From Corallococcus soli (GTDB lineage: Bacteria; Myxococcota; Myxococcia; Myxococcales; Myxococcaceae), in NCBI RefSeq assembly GCF_014930455.1, contig NZ_JAAIYO010000004.1:372001-436000 (forward strand): a stretch of DNA of 64,000 nt, in the 5' to 3' direction. Both the position numbers and the translations under genes were made by a program. The notes beneath the pieces are model-generated. The model made no database searches. It had not been told where the DNA came from and worked only from the letters and a program-made list of their open reading frames with translations. This document shows, piece by piece, positions 8,487 through 16,404 of this stretch; the first letter of the stretch is position 1, and the number at the start of each line of letters is the position of its first letter.

Positions 8487-9776
8487 CTACTTCGCGGCCG
8501 GGGCGGTGCCCCAGTCGGGCGTCAGCCAGTGGCCCTTCTCCATGGGGAGCGGCAGCTGGTTGTTGCCCTCGGCGGTCATCACCCACAGGTGCGCGCCGCC
8601 GTTGCGGTTGGTGCTGAACATGATGAGCCGGCCGTTGGGGGAGAAGGTCGGCTCCTCGTTGCTGCCCTGGTCCTGCGTCAGGCGCGTCACCTTGCCCGTC
8701 TCCACGTGGACGGTGAACAGGTCGAACGCGTTGCGCTCGTCGCGCGCGGTGAAGGCGATGAGGTCCCCGCGCGGCGACCAGTCCGGCGTCTGGTTGTAGT
8801 TGCCCTGGAAGGTGAGCCGCTTCACGCCGGAGCCGTCCGCGCCCATCACGTAGACTTGAGGGCTGCCGCCCCGGTTGGACACGAACGCGATGCGCTTGCC
8901 GTCCGGCGACCACGTGGGGCTGGTGTTGAGGCCGTAGGGCGTGTCGGTGATGGCCTTCGCGCCGGAGCCGTCCGCGGCGGCGACGTAGATTTGCGCGCTC
9001 TCACCCTCGGCCAGCGCGTACGCGATGCGCCTGCCGTCCGGCGAGAAGGCGACGCCCGTGGCCATCTGCCCGTTCGTCACCACCGCCTTCGCCTCACCGC
9101 CGGGGGACTGCACGTAGATGTCCGGCCGGTTCTTCCGGTAGGACGTGTAGGCCACCTGGCCTGCCGGGCTGAGCGTGGGGAGGATGTGCGTGCCGCCCCT
9201 GGTGAGCGCCTGCGCGCCCATGCCGTCCCAGTCCGCCACGTACACGTCGCGGTTGGCGCCCGCCTTGCGCACGTAGGTGATGCGCGACAGGAAGGGGCTC
9301 GCCTCGCGGGTGAAGTGCCGGTAGAGGGCGTCCGCCAGCGCGTGCGCCAGCTTCCGGGGCTCGTTGGCCGGCGCGTCCTTCGCGACCTTCAGGTCCTCGT
9401 GGCCGGTGGCCACGTTGAACAGGCGCATCTCCCCGCGCAAGCTGCTGCCATCCTGCGCGAGCGACACCTTCACCAGCGACTCCGCGCCCACGTCCGCCCA
9501 GCGGCTGAAGTTGATGCTGGCCGCCGTCATGCCTTCCTTCGCGTCGGCGGTGAAGCCGGCGCGGTCCAACACCTGGAAGATGCCGGAGGCGGTGAGGTCG
9601 TACGTGAAGGCGGTGTCGAACGCGCCCGCCGTCTTCTTGTCGCCGCCATCCTGCACCGAGGGCGCGGGCGACGCGAGCGGCAGCGGACGGAAGTTCGCGC
9701 CGGAGATTTCAATGACGGGCGCCTGCGCCAGCACCAGCGCGGGCACGAGGAGGAGCGACAGCAGGAGGGCTTTCAT
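8487..9776 (-). CDS. tolB: Tol-Pal system beta-propeller protein TolB
   Basis: A signal peptide (MKALLLSLLLVPALVLA) leads into an N-terminal domain. A six-bladed PD40 propeller follows, with repeated blades ending SPDGRRIAY, SPDGKRIAFVSNR, SPRGDLIAF and SPNGRLIMFSTNR. At 429 residues it matches E. coli TolB (430). TolB is periplasmic and bridges TolA and the lipoprotein Pal during outer-membrane constriction. The start overlaps the TonB/TolA gene stop (ATGA). In Myxococcus xanthus, Tol-like proteins named Agl (TolQ/TolR/TolB homologues) affect adventurous gliding, so a motility role is possible. No pal gene is seen in this cluster. Confidence 0.9.
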   Translation of the reverse strand: MKALLLSLLLVPALVLAQAPVIEISGANFRPLPLASPAPSVQDGGDKKTAGAFDTAFTYDLTASGIFQVLDRAGFTADAKEGMTAASINFSRWADVGAESLVKVSLAQDGSSLRGEMRLFNVATGHEDLKVAKDAPANEPRKLAHALADALYRHFTREASPFLSRITYVRKAGANRDVYVADWDGMGAQALTRGGTHILPTLSPAGQVAYTSYRKNRPDIYVQSPGGEAKAVVTNGQMATGVAFSPDGRRIAYALAEGESAQIYVAAADGSGAKAITDTPYGLNTSPTWSPDGKRIAFVSNRGGSPQVYVMGADGSGVKRLTFQGNYNQTPDWSPRGDLIAFTARDERNAFDLFTVHVETGKVTRLTQDQGSNEEPTFSPNGRLIMFSTNRNGGAHLWVMTAEGNNQLPLPMEKGHWLTPDWGTAPAAK

Positions 9777-10549
9777 GGGCTGAACACCAGGACGACGCCG
9801 TTCTTCTGGAGCGCGTCGCGAAGGGCATCGGGGGGAGGGGAGAAGGGAGACGCCTTGCGCACGGCGGCCACGACCGCCGAGTCGAACAGTTCGTTGCCAC
9901 TGGCCTTGGCCAGGCTCACGTCCAGCACCTCGCCGGCGCGACCCAGCCGCATGGCCACCTGCGCCTTCAGGTACAGGCGCTCCGCGTCGGGGATGGTGTC
10001 CGCGACGTTGTAGTGCCGGCGCACCTGGGACTTGAGGAGGCCGTAGTACCGCTCGCCCTCCTGCACGGCGGAATCGCCGTCCGGGTCGCCGTCCTCCGCG
10101 CCCTCCAGCTCCTCCGGCTCGCTGGGCTTCGCCGACTTGTCGAACGCGCCGAAGAGCTTCTTGCGCCGGTCCTCCGCGTTCGCCTCGCCCTTCTGGGGCG
10201 TGGGGGCGGGGGCGGGCTTCGCGCCGGGCACCGCCACCGCGTTGGGAGAGGGCGCGGGCACCGGCTCCTGCGAGGGCGGCGTGGGCACGGGCTTCGCGGC
10301 GACCTCCTTGGGCGGAGGCTGGGCCTGCTCCTTGCGGGGCAGCAGCTTCGGGTCGCGAGGCTTGCCCAGGCGCACGAGCGACGCGTTGATGGGCTTCTGG
10401 TCCAGGTCCATCTTCGGCGTGGACGTGAAGCGCGCGTAGAGCATGCCCGCCACCAGCACCGCGAGGTGGCCGCCCACGGAGAAGACGACGAAGCGCGACA
10501 GCTTCGAGGGCCGTGCCACCAGCAGGCTGTGGGTCACCGCGGAGTCCAT
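9773..10549 (-). CDS. TonB C-terminal-domain energy transducer, TolA position
   Basis: A short cytoplasmic N-terminus is followed by one membrane helix (about residues 19-39), a Pro/Ala/Lys-rich periplasm-spanning region (about 60-125) and a C-terminal TonB/TolA domain of about 90 residues (from YYGLLKSQVRRHYN to the end). It lies between tolR (3-bp gap) and tolB (ATGA overlap), the place of tolA, and is predicted to carry proton-motive energy from TolQR to the outer membrane. By sequence the C-terminal domain resembles TonB more than enterobacterial TolA, so I call it by position and architecture only. Confidence 0.8.
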   Translation of the reverse strand: MDSAVTHSLLVARPSKLSRFVVFSVGGHLAVLVAGMLYARFTSTPKMDLDQKPINASLVRLGKPRDPKLLPRKEQAQPPPKEVAAKPVPTPPSQEPVPAPSPNAVAVPGAKPAPAPTPQKGEANAEDRRKKLFGAFDKSAKPSEPEELEGAEDGDPDGDSAVQEGERYYGLLKSQVRRHYNVADTIPDAERLYLKAQVAMRLGRAGEVLDVSLAKASGNELFDSAVVAAVRKASPFSPPPDALRDALQKNGVVLVFSP

Positions 10550-10552
10550 GCG

Positions 10553-11047
10553 CTAGCGCTTCGCTTCCTTTGACTTGCCCTTGGCGCCGCCGGCCGTGGG
10601 CGTCTTGTTCCCGGGGTTGGACGCCTTGCCGCCGGTGGAAGGGTCCGTGATCATCCCCACGTTCTTGATGCCCGCGCGCTGGGCGGCGGCCATCACCTCC
10701 ACCACCACGCCGTAGGGCACGTCCCGGTCCGCGTGCAGGTAGACCTCCTTGTCCGCCTGCGCCTTGGCGTTGGCGGCCAGCTTCGTCTCCAGCTCCTCCA
10801 GGGGGACCTCCGCGTCACCGATGTAGACCTTCTTGCCCGCGTCGATGGAGAGGACGACCTTCTTCTCCGTCGCCTCCACCGGGGTGGCCTTGGTCTCCGG
10901 GAGGTTCACCTTCACGCCCTGCTGGATGAGGGGCGCGGTGACCATGAAGATGATGAGCAGCACCAGCATCACGTCCACCATGGGCGTGACGTTGATCTCG
11001 CTCATGGTGGTGCGGCCACCGCCGCCTTTTCCGCCGCCCATGCCCAT
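10553..11047 (-). CDS. tolR: Biopolymer transporter TolR/ExbD
   Basis: After a glycine-rich start comes the ExbD/TolR segment INVTPMVDVMLVLLIIFMV, with the channel aspartate in VDVML at the head of the single membrane helix. A roughly 90-residue periplasmic domain follows. The last 25 residues are Gly/Lys/Pro-rich and make the protein (164 residues) slightly longer than E. coli TolR (142). It forms the proton channel with TolQ, 18 bp upstream. The ExbD/TolR distinction is made by the adjacent tolB. Confidence 0.9.
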   Translation of the reverse strand: MGMGGGKGGGGRTTMSEINVTPMVDVMLVLLIIFMVTAPLIQQGVKVNLPETKATPVEATEKKVVLSIDAGKKVYIGDAEVPLEELETKLAANAKAQADKEVYLHADRDVPYGVVVEVMAAAQRAGIKNVGMITDPSTGGKASNPGNKTPTAGGAKGKSKEAKR

Positions 11048-11065
11048 GGGTGTGTCCCCTTGCGC

Positions 11066-11779
11066 CTAGCGGAAGAAGTGCCGCTTGATGATGTTGAGGA
11101 AGTCCGCGGAGAAGTTGGACATCTCCGTGTCGAACACCTTGATGCGGCTGACGAACGAGTTGTAGGCGACCACCGCCGGGATGGCCGCGAACAGGCCCGC
11201 CGCCGTGGCGAACAGCGCGTTGCCCACCGGCGCCGCCACCGTGGCCAGCGTCGCGTTGCCCTGTTCGGCGATCTGGTTGAACGCGCTCAGGATGCCAATC
11301 ACCGTGCCGAACAGGCCCACGAACGGCGACGCGGCGCCCACCGTGCCCAGGAAGGACACGCGGTTCTCCAGCTCCGTGATCTGCGCCGTGGCCGCGCGGT
11401 TGAGCGCGCGCTCCACGTTCTCGATGCCGCCCAGCTTCGCGCTCATCGCGTCCTCCGCGGAGCCCTCCTTGCCCGTCTGCGCCAGCTTGCTCAGCTCCTC
11501 GTAGCCCGCGCAGAACACCTTCGACAGCGGCGAGCCGTCCAGCTTCTGGGCGGACTGGTAGATGGCCTCCAGCCGGGACGCCTTCCAGAACGTGTCGAGA
11601 AAGGTGAGCGACTGGGAGCGGGCGCGGGACAGCTGGGTGAACTTCATGGCGATGAGGGCCCAGGAGGCCACGGACACCGACATGAGGAGCAGGAGCACCG
11701 CGAGCTCGATGAACGACGCGTCGCGGATGATCTCCACGTAGTTCATGGCGCCAAAGGCCAGGGGCAGGTGGGGTATCAT
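11066..11779 (-). CDS. tolQ: MotA/TolQ/ExbB proton channel protein
   Basis: The 237-residue protein has three membrane helices. Helix 1 is near residues 22-44, and helices 2 and 3 include SPFVGLFGTVIGILSAF and ALFATAAGLFAAIPAVVAYN, the conserved TolQ/ExbB core. It forms the inner-membrane motor with TolR and powers the TonB/TolA protein. It is the first gene of the seven-gene minus-strand directon. ATG 11779 is used; ATG 11746 (MNYVEI) would also give a complete first helix. Neither has a clear ribosome site. In M. xanthus related TolQ proteins are AglR/AglX. Confidence 0.9.
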   Translation of the reverse strand: MIPHLPLAFGAMNYVEIIRDASFIELAVLLLLMSVSVASWALIAMKFTQLSRARSQSLTFLDTFWKASRLEAIYQSAQKLDGSPLSKVFCAGYEELSKLAQTGKEGSAEDAMSAKLGGIENVERALNRAATAQITELENRVSFLGTVGAASPFVGLFGTVIGILSAFNQIAEQGNATLATVAAPVGNALFATAAGLFAAIPAVVAYNSFVSRIKVFDTEMSNFSADFLNIIKRHFFR

Positions 11780-11923
11780 TGGGGTTCAGCGCGTAACATC
11801 CACTCGCGGGTGGGTCAAACCCGCCGTCGGAGCCCGGTTGCTTTGGCCGGGACTGAATAATTCCCCGGGTCGGTCGTCTGGAGGGTTGTTACGGGCCGAC
11901 GACCTCAACTTCCCGAAACACGG
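11780..11923. promoter_or_regulatory. Divergent promoter region between tolQ and a lipoprotein gene
   Basis: This 144-bp region must drive the Tol directon leftward and the lipoprotein gene rightward. It contains AT-richer patches (ATAATTCCC near 11857 and TTGTTAC near 11886) but no unambiguous -35/-10 pair. Confidence 0.4.
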
Positions 11924-12949
11924 ATGCCCACCATGAACGCGAGACTGCTCGCCACATTCCTCTGCCTCGGCGCTGGTTCCACCGGCTGCGTCATCGAAGA
12001 CAACAGCCCCCGCTACCCCGGCGACGTCCGGCTGATGTGGACCTTCGCGGGTGCCCGCTGCGACGAGGCGCGCGACATCCGGGGCGTCGACATCACCATC
12101 GACGGGGAGCTGCTGGAGAACGGTGGCCAGTATCCCTGCCAGGCCAACGGCTTCGACGGCATCATCCTCCACGACTTCGCGCCGGGCGTGTATTCCTTCA
12201 GCGCGGTGGGCGTGGACTACAACAACGTGGCGCGCTTCACGTACAGCGGCACCTTCCGGGTGGACGGCGACGTGTCGGTGAACATCGACCTCGCGCCGAA
12301 CGGCGGGCAGGGTTCTTCCTACGCCTACGTCAACTGGCTGTTCCCGACGGAGGTGGGCAGCCAGTATCCCACCTGCCGCCAGGCGGGGGTCGTCTCCGTG
12401 GACGCCCGGGTGGATGACGGCGCGTGGGCGAACTTCCCCTGCATTGATGGCAGCGAGGGCAACTCGGTGAGCACGCCGCCGCTGGCGCCCGGGCAGCACT
12501 ATCTGGAGGTGGTGGCCCTGGATGTGGACGGACTGCCCGTCTACTACTACGGCGGGGCCTTCACGTCGCAGAGCGGCGCGCCGGTGTCCGTCACGGCGGA
12601 GACGTACGCCATCGGCGGGGCCGCGGTGGGCTGGGTGTTCTACGAGGCCGGCAACCCGCACTCGCTGAGCTGCGGCCAGGCGGGTGTCACCGAGGTGGGC
12701 ATCAACTTCCAGGACATCTACACGGGCCTGTGGGTCTACGGCGTGGAAGGGCAGTGGTTCTCCTGCAACGAGTCTCCGGCCGTCTTCGAGTTCCTCCGCC
12801 CGGGCCGCTACTTCGTGTCCTTCAAGGCGTCGGGGACGGGGGGCCGCTTCTACGAGTCCCGCTCGGACCTGCCGCCCTACGATGTCTTCGCCCACGACTT
12901 CCCGCAGGCGGATGAAGCCCTGGACGCCTCCCTCTTCCGCGTGAGGTAG
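11924..12949 (+). CDS. Secreted lipoprotein made of three divergent repeats
   Basis: The signal peptide ends in a lipobox-like GSTGC, so the product (341 residues) is probably a lipoprotein. The mature part is three related units of about 95-105 residues. Each starts with an aromatic strand (LMWTFAG, VNWLFPT, VGWVFYE), has two conserved cysteines (CDEARDIRGV, CRQAGVVSV, CGQAGVTEV, then PC or SC) and ends with a PG.Y or PGQHYLE turn. This suggests tandem beta-sandwich modules, each with one disulfide. Function unknown. ATG 11933 is an equally good start. A strong hairpin follows the stop. Confidence 0.75.
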   Translation: MPTMNARLLATFLCLGAGSTGCVIEDNSPRYPGDVRLMWTFAGARCDEARDIRGVDITIDGELLENGGQYPCQANGFDGIILHDFAPGVYSFSAVGVDYNNVARFTYSGTFRVDGDVSVNIDLAPNGGQGSSYAYVNWLFPTEVGSQYPTCRQAGVVSVDARVDDGAWANFPCIDGSEGNSVSTPPLAPGQHYLEVVALDVDGLPVYYYGGAFTSQSGAPVSVTAETYAIGGAAVGWVFYEAGNPHSLSCGQAGVTEVGINFQDIYTGLWVYGVEGQWFSCNESPAVFEFLRPGRYFVSFKASGTGGRFYESRSDLPPYDVFAHDFPQADEALDASLFRVR

Positions 12950-12976
12950 GCGCGCCCTCCAGGCAGGCGCACGAGC

Positions 12977-13008
12977 AAGGGTCGGAGGCCTTCGGGCTTC
13001 CGGCCCTT
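12977..13008 (+). terminator. Strong hairpin terminator with TTCG tetraloop
   Basis: Arms 12977-12990 and 12995-13008 pair over 14 bp (two G-T wobbles) around a TTCG tetraloop, 28 bp after the lipoprotein stop and 67 bp before murI. It is among the most stable hairpins noted in the window. It lacks a T-run but its stability and position fit a terminator. Confidence 0.65.
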
Positions 13009-13074
13009 CGCGCGTTCCGGGGGGCCGGGCTCCAGGCCGGGCCGTTGGCATCAAACGTGATAGGGACAGCCTCC

Positions 13075-13890
13075 ATGCGGCAAGACAGCCACGGTCCCAT
13101 CGGCGTGTTCGACTCCGGCATCGGAGGGCTCACGGTCCTCAAGGCCCTCATGGCGCGGCTCCCCCACGAGCGGACGGTCTACCTGGGGGACACGGCGCGC
13201 GTGCCCTACGGCACCAAGTCCGGCGAGGTGGTGACGCGCTACTCGCTGAAGAACGCGGAGTTCCTGATGGAGCGCGGCATCAAGCTCCTGGTGGTGGCGT
13301 GCAACACCGCCTCCGCCGCGGCGCTGCCCGCGCTGTCCGCCGCGCTGCCGGTGCCGGTGCTGGGCGTCATCGAGCCGGGCGCCCGCGCGGCGCTGCGCCA
13401 GACGCGGGGCGGCGGCGTGGGCGTCATCGGGACGCCGGGCACCATCCGCTCGGGCGCCTACCAGCGGGCGCTGGAGGCCGGGAGCCCCCAGGTGGCGGTG
13501 AAGGCGCGGGCGTGCCCGCTCTTCGTCCCATTGGCGGAGGAAGGGTGGACCACGGGCGACGTGCCGCTGCTGGTGGCGCGCGAGTACCTGGCCGGCTTCG
13601 CGCGGGATGGCGTGGACACGCTGGTGCTGGGCTGCACCCACTACCCGCTGCTCAAGGGCGTCATCGCGGAGGTCGTGGGGCCGGACGTGTCGCTGGTGGA
13701 CTCGGCGGAGGCCACCGCGGAGGCCGTGGCGGAGCTGCTGGGGGCCCGGGGCCTGCTCGCGCCGGAGGCGCCCACGGCGCCGGAGCACGCGTACTTCGTC
13801 ACCGACGTGCCGGAGCGCTTCGTGGAGGTGGGGGCCCGCTTCCTGGGGCGCGCCATCCCTTCCGCGGAGCAGGTGGACCTGCGCTTCTAG
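13075..13890 (+). CDS. murI: Glutamate racemase
   Basis: MurI interconverts L- and D-glutamate for peptidoglycan. The catalytic cysteines are visible in VVACNTASAA and VLGCTHYPLL, and the N-terminal IGVFDSGIGGLTV and PYGT motifs are intact. Length 271 residues is normal. ATG 13075 places IGVFDSG near residue 8; an upstream TTG in frame (13045) has no support. It converges on the carF-like gene. Cytosolic, cofactor-independent. Confidence 0.95.
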   Translation: MRQDSHGPIGVFDSGIGGLTVLKALMARLPHERTVYLGDTARVPYGTKSGEVVTRYSLKNAEFLMERGIKLLVVACNTASAAALPALSAALPVPVLGVIEPGARAALRQTRGGGVGVIGTPGTIRSGAYQRALEAGSPQVAVKARACPLFVPLAEEGWTTGDVPLLVAREYLAGFARDGVDTLVLGCTHYPLLKGVIAEVVGPDVSLVDSAEATAEAVAELLGARGLLAPEAPTAPEHAYFVTDVPERFVEVGARFLGRAIPSAEQVDLRF

Positions 13891-13907
13891 CCCCGCGGCC
13901 TGCTGGA

Positions 13908-13928
13908 GGGCCCCGGGCGTCGGGGCCC
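13908..13928. terminator. Bidirectional hairpin between convergent murI and carF
   Basis: A perfect 7-bp stem, GGGCCCC 13908-13914 with GGGGCCC 13922-13928, sits in the 43-bp gap between the two stop codons and could serve both strands. Confidence 0.5.
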
Positions 13929-13933
13929 GGGCC

Positions 13934-14791
13934 TCACGGGGTGGGGCGGGAGGAGATGGGCTGCACGGGCTCCTCGGCGGAGGCCTTGAGCAGCTCCTTG
14001 GCCGCCTGGAGGACGGGCACCTGCGTGGCGTCGTCCACGGCGACCAGCGCCTGCGCGGCCTCCGTGCCGATGTCGTCCTGGCGCGGCAGCTGGCCGGTGA
14101 CCCAGGTGATGAGCCGCTCCATCAGCGGGAAGAAGTGGATCATCCTGAGCGGCCGGTTCATCCAGCCCACGGTGATGCAGTAGTACTGGTTGAAGGGCGC
14201 GGTGTGGTGGATGCGGTGGTGGTCCGGCGGCAGGATGAGGTGCACGCGCTGCAGGAAGTGGATGAGCGCGGGCGGCGTGTCCAGGTGCGACCACTTGTGG
14301 AACTGGTTGGTCGCCATCACCCAGAAGATCATCGCGCCCAGGAACGCGGCCAGGAACACCCAGCCCGGCCCGTTGAGCGGCACGGCCACCGCGAGCGCCG
14401 CCACCGGCAGCGACACCAGGCAGTTGTTGCCGTTGGTCTCCACGAAGTCGTGGCGGGTGATGGCCTTCTCGTCGACGTGGTGCTCGCGGAAGGGGCGGAT
14501 GAACGCCTTGCCCAGGACGGGCATCTGCGTGGAGCCCCAGGTGTCACCCATCCAGTGGACGAACCCGGACACGAAGTCCGCGGCCAGGTAGCCCAGCACC
14601 ACCGCCAGCGTCAGCATCCACGGGCCGGTGTGGGGGGTGCTCCAGAGCTTGTAGGCGAGCACGCCTTCCAGCGCGACGAACGACACGATGGAGGCGATCT
14701 CCATCGCGCGGATGGCGGGGGAGTACCCCTGCGCCAGCGCCTGGGCATCCTGGAGGCGGACCTTGTCCGTGATCTTGTCCGGCTTCGTCAT
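13934..14791 (-). CDS. carF: CarF/TMEM189-type plasmanylethanolamine desaturase
   Basis: The 285-residue membrane protein has several hydrophobic helices. The histidine set of the TMEM189/CarF family is visible: FVHWMGDTWGS, REHHVDEKAITRHDF, FHKWSHLD and PPDHHRIHHTAPFNQYY. These enzymes use a di-iron centre to make the vinyl-ether bond of plasmalogens. In Myxococcus xanthus CarF is required for light/singlet-oxygen induction of carotenoids. ATG 14791 is preferred; the longer frame starts with TTG 14812. Assignment rests on motif identity and matching length (M. xanthus CarF is about 280 residues). No carotenoid genes are adjacent. Confidence 0.9.
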   Translation of the reverse strand: MTKPDKITDKVRLQDAQALAQGYSPAIRAMEIASIVSFVALEGVLAYKLWSTPHTGPWMLTLAVVLGYLAADFVSGFVHWMGDTWGSTQMPVLGKAFIRPFREHHVDEKAITRHDFVETNGNNCLVSLPVAALAVAVPLNGPGWVFLAAFLGAMIFWVMATNQFHKWSHLDTPPALIHFLQRVHLILPPDHHRIHHTAPFNQYYCITVGWMNRPLRMIHFFPLMERLITWVTGQLPRQDDIGTEAAQALVAVDDATQVPVLQAAKELLKASAEEPVQPISSRPTP

Positions 14792-14815
14792 CGGTGGGTT
14801 CCCGCCCTTCAAAGG

Positions 14816-14839
14816 AGGCTTGATGAAGGCTTCAAGCCT
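14816..14839 (-). promoter_or_regulatory. Inverted repeat just upstream of carF
   Basis: AGGCTTGA (14816-14823) and TCAAGCCT (14832-14839) form a perfect 8-bp dyad 25 bp before the carF start. It could be an operator or a 5'-leader hairpin. The sequence cannot decide between them. Confidence 0.3.
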
Positions 14840-15065
14840 TGGAGGATAGCGCGCACGTCGGAGTGGTTACGTACCCCAGGCCGTTTCGGCTTTTCAACAA
14901 AGGGGCCCCCTGTCCGCCGGCCTGCCGGGCGCGGCGTGGATCCGCACACTCAAGGTGCGAGACGCACACCGGCGAGCAGGCTGGCACCGGCCGTCACAAT
15001 GCGCGGGAGCGTGACGCTTGCCTTGTGAAGCCTGGAACCCGCTGGTACGGTGCCCGACCTCGGCA

Positions 15066-15632
15066 ATGGCGAAAACCTTCGAAAAAGCCGTCACTGGCTT
15101 CAACCACAACATCAAGCACAAGGGGAAGGTCTACCACGTCCAGACCGAGGACTCTGGTGTCAACAACCCTCACATCATCACCCACCTGTTCGTGGGCGGG
15201 AACATCCTCGCGTCGAAGAAGACGTCCTATGCGGACATCCTCAACGCGGAGAACCTGGCGGAAGTCGTCCGCGAGCTGATGGAGGAGCAGCACAAGGAGA
15301 TGCTGCGTAACCTCATCAACGGGGTCTACGACAACTACGAGTCCACGGTCCGCTCGTACCAGCCGGGCCAGCTCGCCACGGACGCCGAAGCCGCCGCCGC
15401 GCCGAAGTTGCAGCCCATCGCCGCGCCGCGCCCGGTTCCGCCGCCTCCGCCCCCCGCCGTCGCCGCCCCCATCCTGCTGCCTCCCGAAGTGGCCGCCGCG
15501 CGCGCCCTCAAGGAGAAGCCCCGCATCAACGAGGTGGGCGTGGAGACGCTGTTCGGTGAGGACCTCATCTCCGAGAAGAGCCTGGACGAGGTCATCCTGA
15601 GCTACCTCGCCAGCGAGGGCGACCCCTCGTAG
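15066..15632 (+). CDS. Conserved-looking protein of unknown function upstream of ftsE
   Basis: Not recognised. The 188 residues divide into an N-terminal domain (about 1-105, starting MAKTFEKAVTGFNHNIKHKG), an Ala/Pro linker with a run of prolines (about 110-150), and a C-terminal tail ending in an amphipathic stretch (LISEKSLDEVILSYLAS). There is no signal peptide or membrane helix, so it is probably cytosolic, with the tail a possible docking peptide. ATG 15066 was chosen over a longer frame starting at 15018 because the segment before it has no coding character. It ends 79 bp before ftsE on the same strand and may share its transcript. Confidence 0.7.
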   Translation: MAKTFEKAVTGFNHNIKHKGKVYHVQTEDSGVNNPHIITHLFVGGNILASKKTSYADILNAENLAEVVRELMEEQHKEMLRNLINGVYDNYESTVRSYQPGQLATDAEAAAAPKLQPIAAPRPVPPPPPPAVAAPILLPPEVAAARALKEKPRINEVGVETLFGEDLISEKSLDEVILSYLASEGDPS

Positions 15633-15711
15633 CGCCGTGTCCCCGTGAGCGGCCCGTTCCTGGGGCGTGCTCCGGGGCCGTGGTAGGCTGGGCGGGCTCG
15701 CGCGCCCGGTC

Positions 15712-16404
15712 ATGATCCAGTTCTTCCACGTCTACAAGGCGTATCCCGGCGATCCGCCGGTGCTGCAGGACATCAACCTGAACGTGGAGAAGGGCGAGTT
15801 CGTCTTCCTCACCGGGCCCTCGGGCGCGGGCAAGACGACGCTGCTCAAGCTCATCTTCTGCGGGGAGAAGGCCACCAAGGGGCAGATCCTGGTGGGCGGC
15901 AAGAACATCGCGCGCATCCGCGAGTCGGCGGTGCCGTACCTGCGCCGCAACATCGGCGTCGTGTTCCAGGACTTCAAGCTGCTGCCCCACCGCAGCGTCG
16001 CGGACAACGTGGGCTTCACGCTGGACGTGCTGGGCGTGCCCCGCGCGGAGTCGCGCGAGAAGGTGCACCGGATGCTCAAGCGGGTGGGGCTGGAGCACAA
16101 GGCGAACTCGCTGCCCCTGCGGCTGTCGGGTGGAGAGCAGCAGCGCGTGGTGATTGCGCGCGCGCTGGTGAACGACCCCACCATCCTCCTGGCGGACGAG
16201 CCCACCGGCAACCTGGACCCGGCGCTCACGGTGGAGATCATGGACCTGCTCACGGACATCAACATCCGGGGCACCACGGTGATGGTGGCCACGCACGACG
16301 CCACGCTCCTGTCGCGCTACCAGAAGCGCACGGTGCGGCTGGAGCGCGGGCTCATCGTCTCCGACGAGGACGGCGTCAAGGCGGCGCGGCGGATGGTGGT
16401 ATGA
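15712..16404 (+). CDS. ftsE: Cell-division ATP-binding protein FtsE
   Basis: A complete 230-residue ABC ATPase: Walker A GPSGAGKTT, Q-loop VVFQDFKLLPHRSVADNV, signature LSGGEQQR, Walker B ILLADEPTGNLD and the H-loop VATHD. The opening MIQFFHVYKAYPG is typical of FtsE. With FtsX it forms a type VII ABC machine that couples ATP hydrolysis to peptidoglycan hydrolase activation at the septum rather than transport. Its stop overlaps ftsX (ATGA at 16401). Confidence 0.95.
   Translation: MIQFFHVYKAYPGDPPVLQDINLNVEKGEFVFLTGPSGAGKTTLLKLIFCGEKATKGQILVGGKNIARIRESAVPYLRRNIGVVFQDFKLLPHRSVADNVGFTLDVLGVPRAESREKVHRMLKRVGLEHKANSLPLRLSGGEQQRVVIARALVNDPTILLADEPTGNLDPALTVEIMDLLTDINIRGTTVMVATHDATLLSRYQKRTVRLERGLIVSDEDGVKAARRMVV

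Noticed and set aside
13045-13074. TTG start extending MurI by ten residues
   Set aside because: ATG 13075 gives the family N-terminus; the extension has no support.
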